Shown piece by piece: positions 28,051 to 36,191 of a stretch of DNA of 64,000 nt. The DNA is from Pseudanabaena mucicola str. Chao 1806. GTDB taxonomy: Bacteria; Cyanobacteriota; Cyanobacteriia; Pseudanabaenales; Pseudanabaenaceae. The stretch is taken from NCBI RefSeq assembly GCF_030323025.1, contig NZ_CP097329.1, positions 1,891,001-1,955,000 of the forward strand, given 5' to 3'. The notes under the pieces are model-generated. The model was not told the DNA's origin. It searched no databases and worked only from the letters and a program-made list of their open reading frames with translations. The number at the start of each line of letters is the position of its first letter. Within the stretch, counting starts at the first letter, position 1. Position numbers and translations under genes: made by a program.

Positions 28051-28707
28051 TTAATTGACTAATCCCGATCGCAAAGCAATTACTGCCGCCTGAACGCGAT
28101 CATCCACCGATAATTTATTCATAATGCTACGGACATGAGTTTTAATCGTATTTGGGCTGAGGTAAAGCAGTTTGGCAATTTCAGGGTTACTTTTGCCTTC
28201 AACAATTAATTTCAGGACTTCTAATTCCCTTTGAGATAGATGCGAAGTGTTGTCAATTTGGATAGGAGGTTTGAGGTGATCCATAACTTTACGTGCAATT
28301 TGCGGATCAAGGTAGGTTGCCCCATCCTTAGCTACAGAAAAAGCCGCTAGTAGGCTCTCAGTGCTTGTGCCTTTGACACAGTATGCATCAGCCCCACTGG
28401 AAAGCGCCGCGATGATTTCTATATCATCTGTATGGGAGCTAAGCATCACAATGTGCACATTAGGTAAAATCGTTTTGATTTTCTGAGTTGCCGAAATTCC
28501 ATCCAGTCTTGGCAAACCTATATCCATCACAATAATATCGGGATTTAATTCCTGAGCCATTTTTACGCCGATATAGCCATCTTCAGCGATACCAATTAAC
28601 GTTACATGGGGTTGTTGAGATAGGGATTGCTCTAAACCGAGTTGGATTAATGGATCATCTTCAACAATGAGAACTCTTAGAGCCTTTGATGTTTTTGTCA
28701 CAGACAT
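28051..28707 (-). CDS. NarL/LuxR-family response regulator
   Basis: A 218-residue two-component regulator. The receiver domain (about 11-125) has the acidic pair Glu16-Asp17-Asp18 and phosphoacceptor Asp62 (VMDIGLP). A LuxR-type HTH lies at about 157-205 (LSQRELEVLKLI to KTHVRSIMNKL). It would bind DNA as a phosphorylated dimer. No histidine kinase gene is adjacent, so its partner is unknown. Confidence 0.92.
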   Translation of the reverse strand: MSVTKTSKALRVLIVEDDPLIQLGLEQSLSQQPHVTLIGIAEDGYIGVKMAQELNPDIIVMDIGLPRLDGISATQKIKTILPNVHIVMLSSHTDDIEIIAALSSGADAYCVKGTSTESLLAAFSVAKDGATYLDPQIARKVMDHLKPPIQIDNTSHLSQRELEVLKLIVEGKSNPEIAKLLYLSPNTIKTHVRSIMNKLSVDDRVQAAVIALRSGLVN

Positions 28708-28790
28708 AATTCTAAATTTCCCTCAGTTTGATTTATTTGCCTTAGATCATACCAATTCAGTGAAGTGTAACTCCAACTTATGTAACTAAA

Positions 28791-28885
28791 ATAGGACTTA
28801 CGTATTGGGTAGATGTGGTGCGGGCTTCGCCCGCACCACATCTACCCAATACGTAATAAATTCGTTCGGTTTGCGTAAGTCCTAT
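28791..28885. mobile_element. MITE-like element family 2, copy 1
   Basis: 95 bp with terminal inverted repeats ATAGGACTTACG / CGTAAGTCCTAT enclosing a 28-bp perfect hairpin (28798-28825 and 28829-28856, loop TTC). In opposite orientation it aligns along its length with 58240-58333. It fills part of the 28708-29057 gap, in which I see no gene. Confidence 0.7.
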
Positions 28886-29057
28886 ATCGGATTATTGATG
28901 ACTGAACGAAGTCGAAGTAACTCTCATCTCATTTAGGACTGCTATAGCAATTCATTAATTGGGATTACGGTGCGTTATTTTGTATAAGTCGTATTGATAT
29001 TAATACCATTGTTGTACTATCGCTATGATAAGAAAAATACTAACTAAAGGACATCAA

Positions 29058-30107
29058 ATGAATGCAACCAACTTGGAGAGAATTGATCAATTAATTTTAG
29101 AAGGATATATCACCAAGCGTCCACATTCTAGTGGTGAGCTATTTATCTATAACTACACAGCCAAGGCACAGTACGATCATCTATGGACACCTGAAACCAT
29201 GCAATGTCGTGGCTTAATTTTAGATCATCATGGTGTGATTACTGCTCGACCTTTAATCAAATTTTTTAATTTACAAGAACACCAAGCATCTTTGCCCGCA
29301 GAACCTTTTGAAGTCTATGAGAAATTAGATGGATCATTAGGGATTCTTTATTGGTATCAAGATCAGCCCTATATTGCCTCTAGAGGTAGCTTTAATTCTG
29401 ATCAGGCTATTAAAGCTAATCAAATACTCTATTGTCTTTATGCAGACGCAATTTCCTTATTAGATCGTTCTCTTACATATTTATTTGAGATTATTTATCC
29501 TGCTAATCGGATTGTAGTTGATTATGGTGATTACGAAGCTTTAGTGCTGTTAGCTGTCATAGAAACTGCCTCAGGGCGTGAATATGCTATTGAGGACTTC
29601 CAGCATTTAGGTTTCCCAATTGCCAAAAAATATGATGGTTTAAAAGACTTAGAGTCAATCACTAAGCTTAATGAACAAAATCAAGAAGGCTTTGTGATTC
29701 GCTTTGAAAGTGGATTACGGCTAAAATTTAAGTTTGCGGATTATGTGAAGTTACATCGAGTGCTTACACAGGTAACAAGTAAGGTAATTTGGGAAATGTT
29801 GCGCGATCAAATTCCATTTGAAGATATTTTAGAGCATGTCCCTGATGAATTTTATGATTGGGTAAAGGAAACGAAAGCTATGCTCTTAGGTCAGTATCAA
29901 CAGATTGAGGATCAGGCTAAGGAAGATTTTGAGAGAATTGTATCTATAGTAGATCGCCACGATCGCAAGAAGACGGCGAAACATTTCTTAGCTTGCCAAA
30001 ATCATACAATTTTGTTCTCGATGCTTGATGGCAAAGATTATAGTGATTACATTTGGCGAACGATAAAACCCGCCCATGAGAAGCCTTTTACAGATGATGA
30101 TAATTAA
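29058..30107 (+). CDS. T4 Rnl1-like RNA ligase
   Basis: An ATP-dependent RNA ligase of about 349 residues. Nucleotidyltransferase motif I is EKLDGS with the predicted AMP-accepting Lys89. Upstream CRGLIL and downstream motif IV (EGFVIRF) and motif V (LKFKFADYVKLH, with the paired lysines) follow in the expected order. This is the T4 Rnl1 pattern, an enzyme that rejoins tRNAs cut in the anticodon loop. I chose the ATG at 29058 because AAAGGA lies just upstream; an ATG at 29025 lacks an SD. The T4 Pnkp homologue starts 93 bp downstream, giving a complete end-healing and sealing pair. Confidence 0.88.
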   Translation: MNATNLERIDQLILEGYITKRPHSSGELFIYNYTAKAQYDHLWTPETMQCRGLILDHHGVITARPLIKFFNLQEHQASLPAEPFEVYEKLDGSLGILYWYQDQPYIASRGSFNSDQAIKANQILYCLYADAISLLDRSLTYLFEIIYPANRIVVDYGDYEALVLLAVIETASGREYAIEDFQHLGFPIAKKYDGLKDLESITKLNEQNQEGFVIRFESGLRLKFKFADYVKLHRVLTQVTSKVIWEMLRDQIPFEDILEHVPDEFYDWVKETKAMLLGQYQQIEDQAKEDFERIVSIVDRHDRKKTAKHFLACQNHTILFSMLDGKDYSDYIWRTIKPAHEKPFTDDDN

Positions 30108-30200
30108 ACTTGAGTTCGATAGTGACATTTGTGCCGAGCAAAGTGCGGCGCAAATGGAGGGAAACTGATGTTAATTAAAAATAAATAGAGTAACCTTAAT

Positions 30201-31046
30201 ATGCTGACAGTCTATTTTACAATTGGGCTTCCTGCTTCAGGTAAATCTACATGGGCAAAGGAAAAAGTTAATAAATCTCCCAATATTATTAAGAGAGTCA
30301 ATAAGGATGAATTGAGAGCGATGCTAGACAATTCCTATTTCTCTAAAGGAAATGAGAAGTTTGTTCTGGATATCCAAGACGCAATTATTAAAGCGGCTCT
30401 GGAGAATGGTAAACATGTCATTGTCGATAATACGCATCTTGCTCCTAAACATGAAGCTAGAATTCGCAAATTAATCAATGGTTTAGCAGTTTTGGAAATA
30501 GTGGATTTTCGCCATGTACCGCTAGAAACTTGCATTGAGCGAGATTTAAAGAGGATGAACTCGGTTGGAGAGAAGGTGATTCGTGATATGTATAAACAAT
30601 TTATAGCCCCACCACGATCACCCAAGCCAGACTACAATCCTGAGCTACCCGAGGCAATTATTTGTGATTTAGATGGGACTCTGGCTTTGATTGGCGATCG
30701 CAGTCCCTATGATGCGGCAAACTGTGAGGGAGACATGGTGAATGAACCAGTGCGCTCTATTCTCAGTAAATCAGGCAAAGTGATTTTATTTGTATCAGGT
30801 CGCGAGGATAAATTTAAGCCTCAAACCTTAGCATGGCTTGAAAAGCACAATATCTCTTTTGATGCTATCTATATGCGAAAGTCGGGTGATTTGCGAAAGG
30901 ATAGTATTATCAAGAAGGAAATCTATGATGAATTTATTCTGGATAAATACAATGTCGCTTTTGTGCTGGACGATCGCGATCAAGTGGTGAGACTATGGCG
31001 AGATTTGGGCTTAACTTGCTTGCAGGTTGACTATGGCGATTTCTAA
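30201..31046 (+). CDS. pnkP: T4-type polynucleotide 5'-kinase/3'-phosphatase (Pnkp)
   Basis: A 281-residue bifunctional end-healing enzyme. The N-terminal P-loop kinase has GLPASGKS with Lys15 and Ser16 at the same positions as in T4 Pnkp, and Asp36/Arg39 in the place of T4's Asp35/Arg38. The C-terminal HAD phosphatase has CDLDGT (Asp156 and Asp158), VSGRED, RKSGDLRKD and LDDRDQVV. Even the C-terminal GDF ending matches T4. It would remove 2',3'-cyclic phosphate or 3'-phosphate and phosphorylate the 5'-OH before ligation. Both active sites look intact, and the domain order is that of the phage enzyme. Gene symbol is by analogy. Confidence 0.92.
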   Translation: MLTVYFTIGLPASGKSTWAKEKVNKSPNIIKRVNKDELRAMLDNSYFSKGNEKFVLDIQDAIIKAALENGKHVIVDNTHLAPKHEARIRKLINGLAVLEIVDFRHVPLETCIERDLKRMNSVGEKVIRDMYKQFIAPPRSPKPDYNPELPEAIICDLDGTLALIGDRSPYDAANCEGDMVNEPVRSILSKSGKVILFVSGREDKFKPQTLAWLEKHNISFDAIYMRKSGDLRKDSIIKKEIYDEFILDKYNVAFVLDDRDQVVRLWRDLGLTCLQVDYGDF

Positions 31047-31083
31047 TAGTAGTCGCCGCGTTTCGCATGGCGACTACTATTAG
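31043..31083. terminator. Bidirectional hairpin after the RNA repair genes
   Basis: 15-bp perfect arms (31043-31057 and 31069-31083) around an 11-nt loop, overlapping the stop region of the Pnkp gene and lying just before the stop of the convergent PPOX gene. Confidence 0.6.
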
Positions 31084-31090
31084 ACTACTA

Positions 31091-31678
31091 TTAAGGGTTA
31101 ACTTCTTTTTCTATCCAATTGCCATGATCATCGCGTAGATAGATCCAGCGATTTTGGGGATTACCTCGTAACTCTAAACGATCAACTTCTATCGGTTCTA
31201 GTAATAGCAAACAAAAAGAATCGAGTGGCAATTCGGCATTTGGTGGCTCAGTTTTTTGGAAATGAACCCTTGCTTCTCTAGGAGTCGGCCATGAAAATTG
31301 AACTCTGGCAGGATCAGATAGGGCTTGCCATGTCTCGATTCGAGCGACTTGCAGTTCTTGATTGGGGCATGCATGATCAATTAACTGTAATTTCCCCAAA
31401 ATCCGAAATTGTGATCGCGTTTTTGTAAAATACCAACTTACCTCTGCCCAAGGATTAGCGTTTATTTGAGCAGGTTTTTGACTACGCCGATCCGTGACAA
31501 ATTTGAGACAGTCATGTAGAGGAGTTTGTAAGTGATCGCCATTTTCGAGAAACCCGCGAAATACCACAGTGCGGTTATGTGGACGCTGATCTAGCCCCAC
31601 CGTTGCCAGTTGTAAAAACTTAGCCTCAGGCTGATTGCGGTGATGATATAAAGTTCGAGCTAAATGCGATCGCCACAT
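31091..31678 (-). CDS. PPOX-type FMN-dependent flavoprotein (Alr4036-like)
   Basis: A 195-residue flavin-reductase-like split-barrel protein related to pyridoxamine 5'-phosphate oxidase. The segment RPHNRTVVFRGF and the WAEVSWYFTKTRSQFRI strand pair are typical of the cyanobacterial/plant Alr4036 type. The C-terminus contains the WIYLRDD-like end. The reaction is unknown; FMN binding is inferred from family. Start is the ATG at 31678. It is convergent with the RNA repair cassette and not part of it. Confidence 0.8.
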   Translation of the reverse strand: MWRSHLARTLYHHRNQPEAKFLQLATVGLDQRPHNRTVVFRGFLENGDHLQTPLHDCLKFVTDRRSQKPAQINANPWAEVSWYFTKTRSQFRILGKLQLIDHACPNQELQVARIETWQALSDPARVQFSWPTPREARVHFQKTEPPNAELPLDSFCLLLLEPIEVDRLELRGNPQNRWIYLRDDHGNWIEKEVNP

Positions 31679-31686
31679 AAAAATGC

Positions 31687-31723
31687 TTAGAATAGAGTTG
31701 TGCTTCGCACAATTCTATTCTAA
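31687..31723. repeat. 17-bp hairpin between divergent genes
   Basis: Arms 31687-31703 and 31707-31723 (one G-T mismatch) with loop TTC lie between the divergent starts of the PPOX gene and the ATPase gene, so it cannot be a simple terminator for either. Confidence 0.5.
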
Positions 31724-31731
31724 AAGGGATC

Positions 31732-33744
31732 ATGACTAATTTGTGGATTGAAGGCGGTAGTCGTAGCGGCAAAACTGAATACATGATTCAGAAGTTTTGT
31801 GATTGGGCGGAAGCAAACTTTGCTCAACAGGCTAATCCTCAAGCTGCTTCTCAAAAAGTCTTAGTCTTAGCAGTTGATTCCCAACAAAGACAAAATCTCA
31901 GCGATCGCCTCATTCGTGCAACTCGTGGACAATATCCCGTTATGGCGGCAACACCTCTAAGTTTCTTTCGGGACGAGGTGCGGCTCTTTTGGACATTATT
32001 AGTAAAGAATCTCAATTTTAAATCGCAATTTCCACTGTTGTTAAGGGTGGAGAATGAGCAGGAATTAGCTGCTCAGGTTTGGAAAGGTCGCTTAGACATG
32101 GGAACTTTGCAAATGGAGGGGATAGGACGCGACAGACTTGTGCGAAGGTTGCTCGATTTGTTTCTATTGGGAGCCAATGGCGGTCATGATCTCCGTGAAA
32201 TCCCAAAGATTTTGAATGCGGGTATTGAGACTAATTTAATTGAGACTACGGAAATATTAGATCAGTGGCAAGAAATTGGTGAAGCACTTCATGAATGGCG
32301 AAGATATTGTTGGGAGCGAGGTTTATTGACCTATGGGATCATTGCCGATCTATTTATCCATCATTTATTAACTAATCCTCAATATCAACGTCAACTCAAG
32401 CAGCGATTTACCTATGTAATGATTGATCGCGCCGATGAGATGCCTGCGATCGCCTGTGATTTATGTAAGTTTCTACTCAAATACAAGGCACAAGGAATTT
32501 TTACCTTTAATCCTCATGGGTCTGCGAGGTTAGGACTAGGAGCCGATCCTGAATATTGGCAAGAAATCAAGTCCGATTGTGAAGTTGTCAAACTTTCCCC
32601 TGCTCAAGACACCCTAGGGACAGAAATCTCCGAGTCAGTTTTAACCATTATCAATGAACCAATTTTGCAATTTATCGAACCCTATGCCGTGGTTCATTCA
32701 ATTGAGTCTGTCTCCCGTGCCAAATTATTTCGCAATGTTGCTGAAACCATTGCCGAGGCGATCGCTTCGGGTGAGGTTAAAGCTAGTGATATTGCCATTA
32801 TTGCTCCTGGTCTAGATAACATTGCTAAATATGCGATCGCTGAAATCCTCCGTAAAAAAGAGATTAATATTCTGCCACTTAATGAACAACGTCCACTATC
32901 GTACTCAGCACATGTACGATCGCTTCTCACTTTAATTACCTTGGTTTATCCCAATCTCGGTAAACTAGTCAGCCGCGATCACATTGCGGAGATGTTGGTT
33001 GTCCTTACGGAGGCGATCGATCCTGTCCGTGCAGGCATGATTGCTGACTATTGTTTTGCGCCCCACCCAGAAACTCCCTATCTACTTGCTGCCGAAACCT
33101 ATAATCAATGGAATCGCCTCGGCTATGCAGCTACCCAAGCCTATGAACAGTTGCGCCAATGGATAGAACAGCAATCTCCTAAGGATGCGCCACTGCTATT
33201 CATTGATCGCGCCATTCAAGCTTTTCTCAAACCCCGTAAACTCAACTATGAGCATATGGCAAGTCTCCAATCCCTCATCGAAACTGCTCAATACTACTGG
33301 CAGCTAGGATATCGTCTTGATCAAGAAGATTCATTGATTCTCGAAAATTTTATTCAGTTAATTCGCCAAGGTACTGTCACTGCAAATCCCTATTCTCCTA
33401 ATCCGCCTGATAATTGCGTTGTACTAGCGACAATCTTCCAGTACCGTATGGCGAGACTTTCGCATCGGTGGCAATTTTGGCTTGATGCGAGTTCTGAACT
33501 GTGGCTACAGGGTGGAGCCGCTTCTCTCTTCGGTGCACCACTATTTCTCAAGGGTTGGAATGGGGAAAAATGGACTGTCGAACATCAAAATCAAGCAGAT
33601 ATACAACGCTTACAAAGGTTAATCAAGGATTTACTAGATCGTGTAGGCGATCGCCTATATCTATGTCACAGCGAACTTAGCACGAATGGACAAATCCAAA
33701 ATGGAGCATTAACACCTCTAATCGAGATTAGCACTACAGTTTAG
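31732..33744 (+). CDS. P-loop ATPase, UvrD/RecB-helicase-like, cyanobacterial
   Basis: A 670-residue protein with an N-terminal Walker A (EGGSRSGKT, residues 7-15). The succeeding text resembles superfamily 1 helicases: VLVLAVDSQQR near motif Ia, FTYVMIDRADEMPAI near motif II (DRAD instead of DEAQ), and IAIIAPGLDNI near a RecC-like fold. The degenerate Walker B suggests it may bind ATP without being a processive helicase. Similar proteins are annotated in cyanobacteria as recombinase-family proteins. DNA repair or recombination is a reasonable but unproven role. Confidence 0.65.
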   Translation: MTNLWIEGGSRSGKTEYMIQKFCDWAEANFAQQANPQAASQKVLVLAVDSQQRQNLSDRLIRATRGQYPVMAATPLSFFRDEVRLFWTLLVKNLNFKSQFPLLLRVENEQELAAQVWKGRLDMGTLQMEGIGRDRLVRRLLDLFLLGANGGHDLREIPKILNAGIETNLIETTEILDQWQEIGEALHEWRRYCWERGLLTYGIIADLFIHHLLTNPQYQRQLKQRFTYVMIDRADEMPAIACDLCKFLLKYKAQGIFTFNPHGSARLGLGADPEYWQEIKSDCEVVKLSPAQDTLGTEISESVLTIINEPILQFIEPYAVVHSIESVSRAKLFRNVAETIAEAIASGEVKASDIAIIAPGLDNIAKYAIAEILRKKEINILPLNEQRPLSYSAHVRSLLTLITLVYPNLGKLVSRDHIAEMLVVLTEAIDPVRAGMIADYCFAPHPETPYLLAAETYNQWNRLGYAATQAYEQLRQWIEQQSPKDAPLLFIDRAIQAFLKPRKLNYEHMASLQSLIETAQYYWQLGYRLDQEDSLILENFIQLIRQGTVTANPYSPNPPDNCVVLATIFQYRMARLSHRWQFWLDASSELWLQGGAASLFGAPLFLKGWNGEKWTVEHQNQADIQRLQRLIKDLLDRVGDRLYLCHSELSTNGQIQNGALTPLIEISTTV

Positions 33745-33763
33745 GTCATTTTAAAACCCAAAA

Positions 33764-33796
33764 GATGAGTGGCGGCGCGAAGCGCTGCCACTCATC
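33764..33796 (+). terminator. Hairpin after the ATPase gene
   Basis: 15-bp arms (33764-33778 and 33782-33796, one G-T mismatch) with loop GAA, 20 bp after the stop codon. Confidence 0.5.
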
Positions 33797-33974
33797 AGTA
33801 ATGCACTGTTCAAGCAAGCAAGGTATAGAGTTTTTTTTCACCATCGAAGGCTGGTAAGCAAACAAATACTTCACTAATTGCTATAAAACTCAGATCTGGG
33901 GATTTCCAAAGTACATATACTGTGATATATTACCAACTGCTTTGTTAACTCAAAAAGTAAAAAAAGCATATTTT

Positions 33975-34061
33975 GGAGAGATGGCAGAGTGGTTGAATGC
34001 GTCTGACTCGAAATCAGATTTAGGGTCACACCTAACGGGAGTTCGAATCTCCCTCTCTCCG
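33975..34061 (+). tRNA. tRNA-Ser (anticodon CGA)
   Basis: An 87-nt cloverleaf: acceptor GGAGAGA (33975-33981) pairs with TCTCTCC (34054-34060), discriminator G. The anticodon stem TCTGA/TCAGA encloses the loop with CGA at 34009-34011. A long class II variable arm (GGGTCACACC region) and T-loop GTTCGAATC follow, all as for serine tRNA. The 3' CCA is not encoded. It reads UCG codons. Confidence 0.97.
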
Positions 34062-34076
34062 TACTAAAACTCTTAC

Positions 34077-34108
34077 TCAAAAAAGACTGCGATCGCAGTC
34101 TTTTTTGA
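34077..34108 (+). terminator. Terminator of tRNA-Ser, perfect 32-bp palindrome with HIP1 centre
   Basis: A perfect 16+16 palindrome with no loop, centred on GCGATCGC and ending in a six-T run, 16 bp after the tRNA. It would terminate transcription in either direction. Confidence 0.7.
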
Positions 34109-34114
34109 GCTAAG

Positions 34115-34337
34115 TTAATTGCGCTCCCAGCAAAATTTGTGATCGCTTTCTTGAATTGCAAAACCATTAATACTAGCGAAGCATCGCATCATCAAGCCAT
34201 TTTCGGCAAATTCTCAATTTTCACTGCCATAAGCGCGATACCATTTGCCAGCCTGATTATGATATTCATACTCGAAACGTTCCGCAATCCGATTTGGTAA
34301 TAGATTAGGAAGAATAAAAGCAGAAAACTTTGCTAAA
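34115..34337 (-). pseudogene. Remnant of a DUF1348 (NTF2-like) gene
   Basis: Reading the minus strand gives [13 protein letters not shown], then [11 protein letters not shown], a TGA where the family has Trp, then EFAENGLMM, FASIN and IQESDHKF. This is the conserved middle of DUF1348/NTF2-like proteins. The N-terminal part is missing, the Trp codon is mutated (TGG to TGA), and the C-terminal segment after DHKF is replaced by unrelated residues and a stop. It lies in the gap between the tRNA terminator and the amidohydrolase gene. Confidence 0.65.
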
Positions 34338-34407
34338 TAGGAACTTCTCAAATAGTCTCTAAGTTTTTGAGATTTTCAAAATAGCAATATCACTTTGAAA
34401 ATTGAGA

Positions 34408-35469
34408 TTAGTCTACACGGGCGATTACCGCAACAGGTCCACCGCCTGATGGTCCTTGATGTTCACTCCCCCCCGATACGTAGACCATTGGATCTTGGAC
34501 AATCGATGCTACTACTGCCGCAACTACAGCCCTAGCCATTCTTGTATGGTTAATATCCGAATCATCCATCATTGTATGTCTCCTTCCCAAAATTTCTCCC
34601 GATGGATCAGCTTCAGCTTTGACAAATATATTTACAATCCGATCGCTGGTTTGCCCTGTTGAAGCGATCGCCTTAATTACAGCTTGAGCGTCCAGAGCAT
34701 TTTGCATGACGCTATGACCAATGACAAAATTACTAGTTGATGTTGGAGCATTGCCCAATACTAAAATCTCACAATTGCGTAGCTCTACACCTGCGGAAGT
34801 GGAAGCGACAGTGGAGTATAAAGCATAATTTTGGCAGATATCTTCTGAACTGAGAGCAGCTAATTTAACTTCATCTAAGGCAACAGCAACACCTAGCGCT
34901 GAGGCTCCCCGTGAGTAACCCATTGACTGATAGCTACTTACAGATTTGTTCATAGAGTGAGAATCTTCGAGTAGGCGATCACGACTGGTGACTAATGGAC
35001 ATTTAATCTGTACAAAATGCACATCAGCTTTAGCCATTCCTGCGGATGCGATCGCTTCATTAACAGCTAGAGCCACTTCCTTTACCATTGTTAAGGAACC
35101 GATTTCCGCAGAAGTAAAATCACGAGTATGAATCACGCCCAAAGTCAAAGCCATCTTTGTTGGCATATTGGGTTGAGAAGGCTGACTCGTGAAAATTGTT
35201 AAATGGGGGCTTAAGACTCCTTCGGTTCCCCCAGACATCACATAGACGATGGACTCAGATTGTTCTTGACCCACAAAATTAGAGAGATAATTTTTTAGGG
35301 TTTGAACAGCAAAGCCTCTCGTGAAGTCATTAACACAGCCATTCCCTTCAGTTTTACCCAAAATTGCTACAATATCTTTAGGATTAATTTCGCCAGATGC
35401 GATCGCGGCTTTGAGTGCTGTAAGATCATCTGGGCTGTTTTGAGGAAGTTTATATACATCAACTTTCAT
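34408..35469 (-). CDS. Cyanuric acid hydrolase/barbiturase family ring-opening amidohydrolase
   Basis: A 353-residue member of the AtzD/TrzD/barbiturase family, which opens cyanuric acid or barbiturate rings using three Ser-Lys dyads in a three-fold-repeated fold. Visible family landmarks are YVMSGGTEGVLSPH near the first repeat, GYSRGASALGVAVAL in the second, and YVSGGSEHQGPSGGGPVA near the C-terminus. Substrate (cyanurate, barbiturate or another cyclic amide) cannot be read reliably. I start at the ATG at 35469; the longer upstream frame runs into repeat element B. The gene is solitary. Confidence 0.85.
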   Translation of the reverse strand: MKVDVYKLPQNSPDDLTALKAAIASGEINPKDIVAILGKTEGNGCVNDFTRGFAVQTLKNYLSNFVGQEQSESIVYVMSGGTEGVLSPHLTIFTSQPSQPNMPTKMALTLGVIHTRDFTSAEIGSLTMVKEVALAVNEAIASAGMAKADVHFVQIKCPLVTSRDRLLEDSHSMNKSVSSYQSMGYSRGASALGVAVALDEVKLAALSSEDICQNYALYSTVASTSAGVELRNCEILVLGNAPTSTSNFVIGHSVMQNALDAQAVIKAIASTGQTSDRIVNIFVKAEADPSGEILGRRHTMMDDSDINHTRMARAVVAAVVASIVQDPMVYVSGGSEHQGPSGGGPVAVIARVD

Positions 35470-35568
35470 GGTTTTTCGTTTGAATAGATTAGATGAATTG
35501 CTTCCAAGTAGCGTTAGGTTCCCTAACCAGATGATTTCAGATTCCCAACTTTGACATAAGTTAACATT

Positions 35569-35700
35569 AGTTCGGGTTAAGCTGGCAAATTTTAAAATCT
35601 CAAAAGTAAAAGCCTTGGTAAGCAAGACTTTTACTTTTGAGATTTGAGAGAGGGTTGGCAATGCAAACCCTCTCTCAAATCTCGTTTCAAATTATGTCGT
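35569..35700 (+). mobile_element. MITE-like element family 1, copy B (twin hairpins)
   Basis: About 132 bp beginning AGTTCGGGTTAAGCTGGCAA, with two imperfect hairpins centred near 35620 and 35660 and a CGTTTCAAATTAT end. The reverse complement of copy A (15679-15806) aligns along nearly its whole length. It lies upstream of the amidohydrolase gene within an otherwise empty ~720-bp gap. Confidence 0.65.
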
Positions 35701-35922
35701 AAGAGCTGAGGAGATCTGAGATATTTCACTCTATTTCACTCTTGTCGTTCATACCATTCTTCATTCCTTGCGGCTAAGGTGCGGTTATAAACTAAGCGAT
35801 CTCAACCCATTATCTTCCTCAGCAAAGTTTCCTACTCAGAAGTTGTCTAGAATCGTTACTTGAAGGCTTTTTGTGTCATGCTCACATTATAGTATCTATT
35901 CTGTGAAATAACATAGCCAATA

Positions 35923-36027
35923 TATAGCGGTTTTCAAATGAGTGTGTACTCATTTGAAAACAAAAAATCAGTCCCATTAAGAGTTTTGAGTTTTCATTTT
36001 GCCGTAGGCAAAATGAAAACCGCTATA
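35923..36027. mobile_element. Composite inverted-repeat element (TATAGCGGTTTTCA ends)
   Basis: 105 bp with 14-bp perfect terminal inverted repeats (35923-35936 and 36014-36027). Inside are two further hairpins, one based on TCAAATGAGT and one on TTTTCATTTTGCC. A shortened relative occurs at 54725-54757. It lies upstream of the carotenoid gene. Confidence 0.65.
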
Positions 36028-36191
36028 AAGCCGTCATAGAAGGAAGGAAGGGGCTACACAAATTTTTCGATTCAGGTCGTTGTTGCTGCTTGAAACTACG
36101 ATCCCCCGTTTTCTATACGGGGGATTATGTCACAATATATTAAGAACATTTATTACAAGATAACGACGGTAAGGGTCGAGCATAACAAAAC

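Noticed and set aside
30108-30200. Imperfect inverted repeat between the RNA ligase and Pnkp genes
   Set aside because: The stem (CATTTGTGCC / GGCGCAAATG) is short and mismatched, with no T-run, so I do not call a terminator that would split the cassette.
34121-34133. 13-nt match GCGCTCCCAGCAA shared with the MITE at 38688-38700
   Set aside because: Similarity does not extend beyond the word and there are no element ends nearby; probably chance.
33874-34167. Open frame of 97 codons on the minus strand
   Set aside because: It runs straight through the tRNA-Ser gene and its terminator palindrome.
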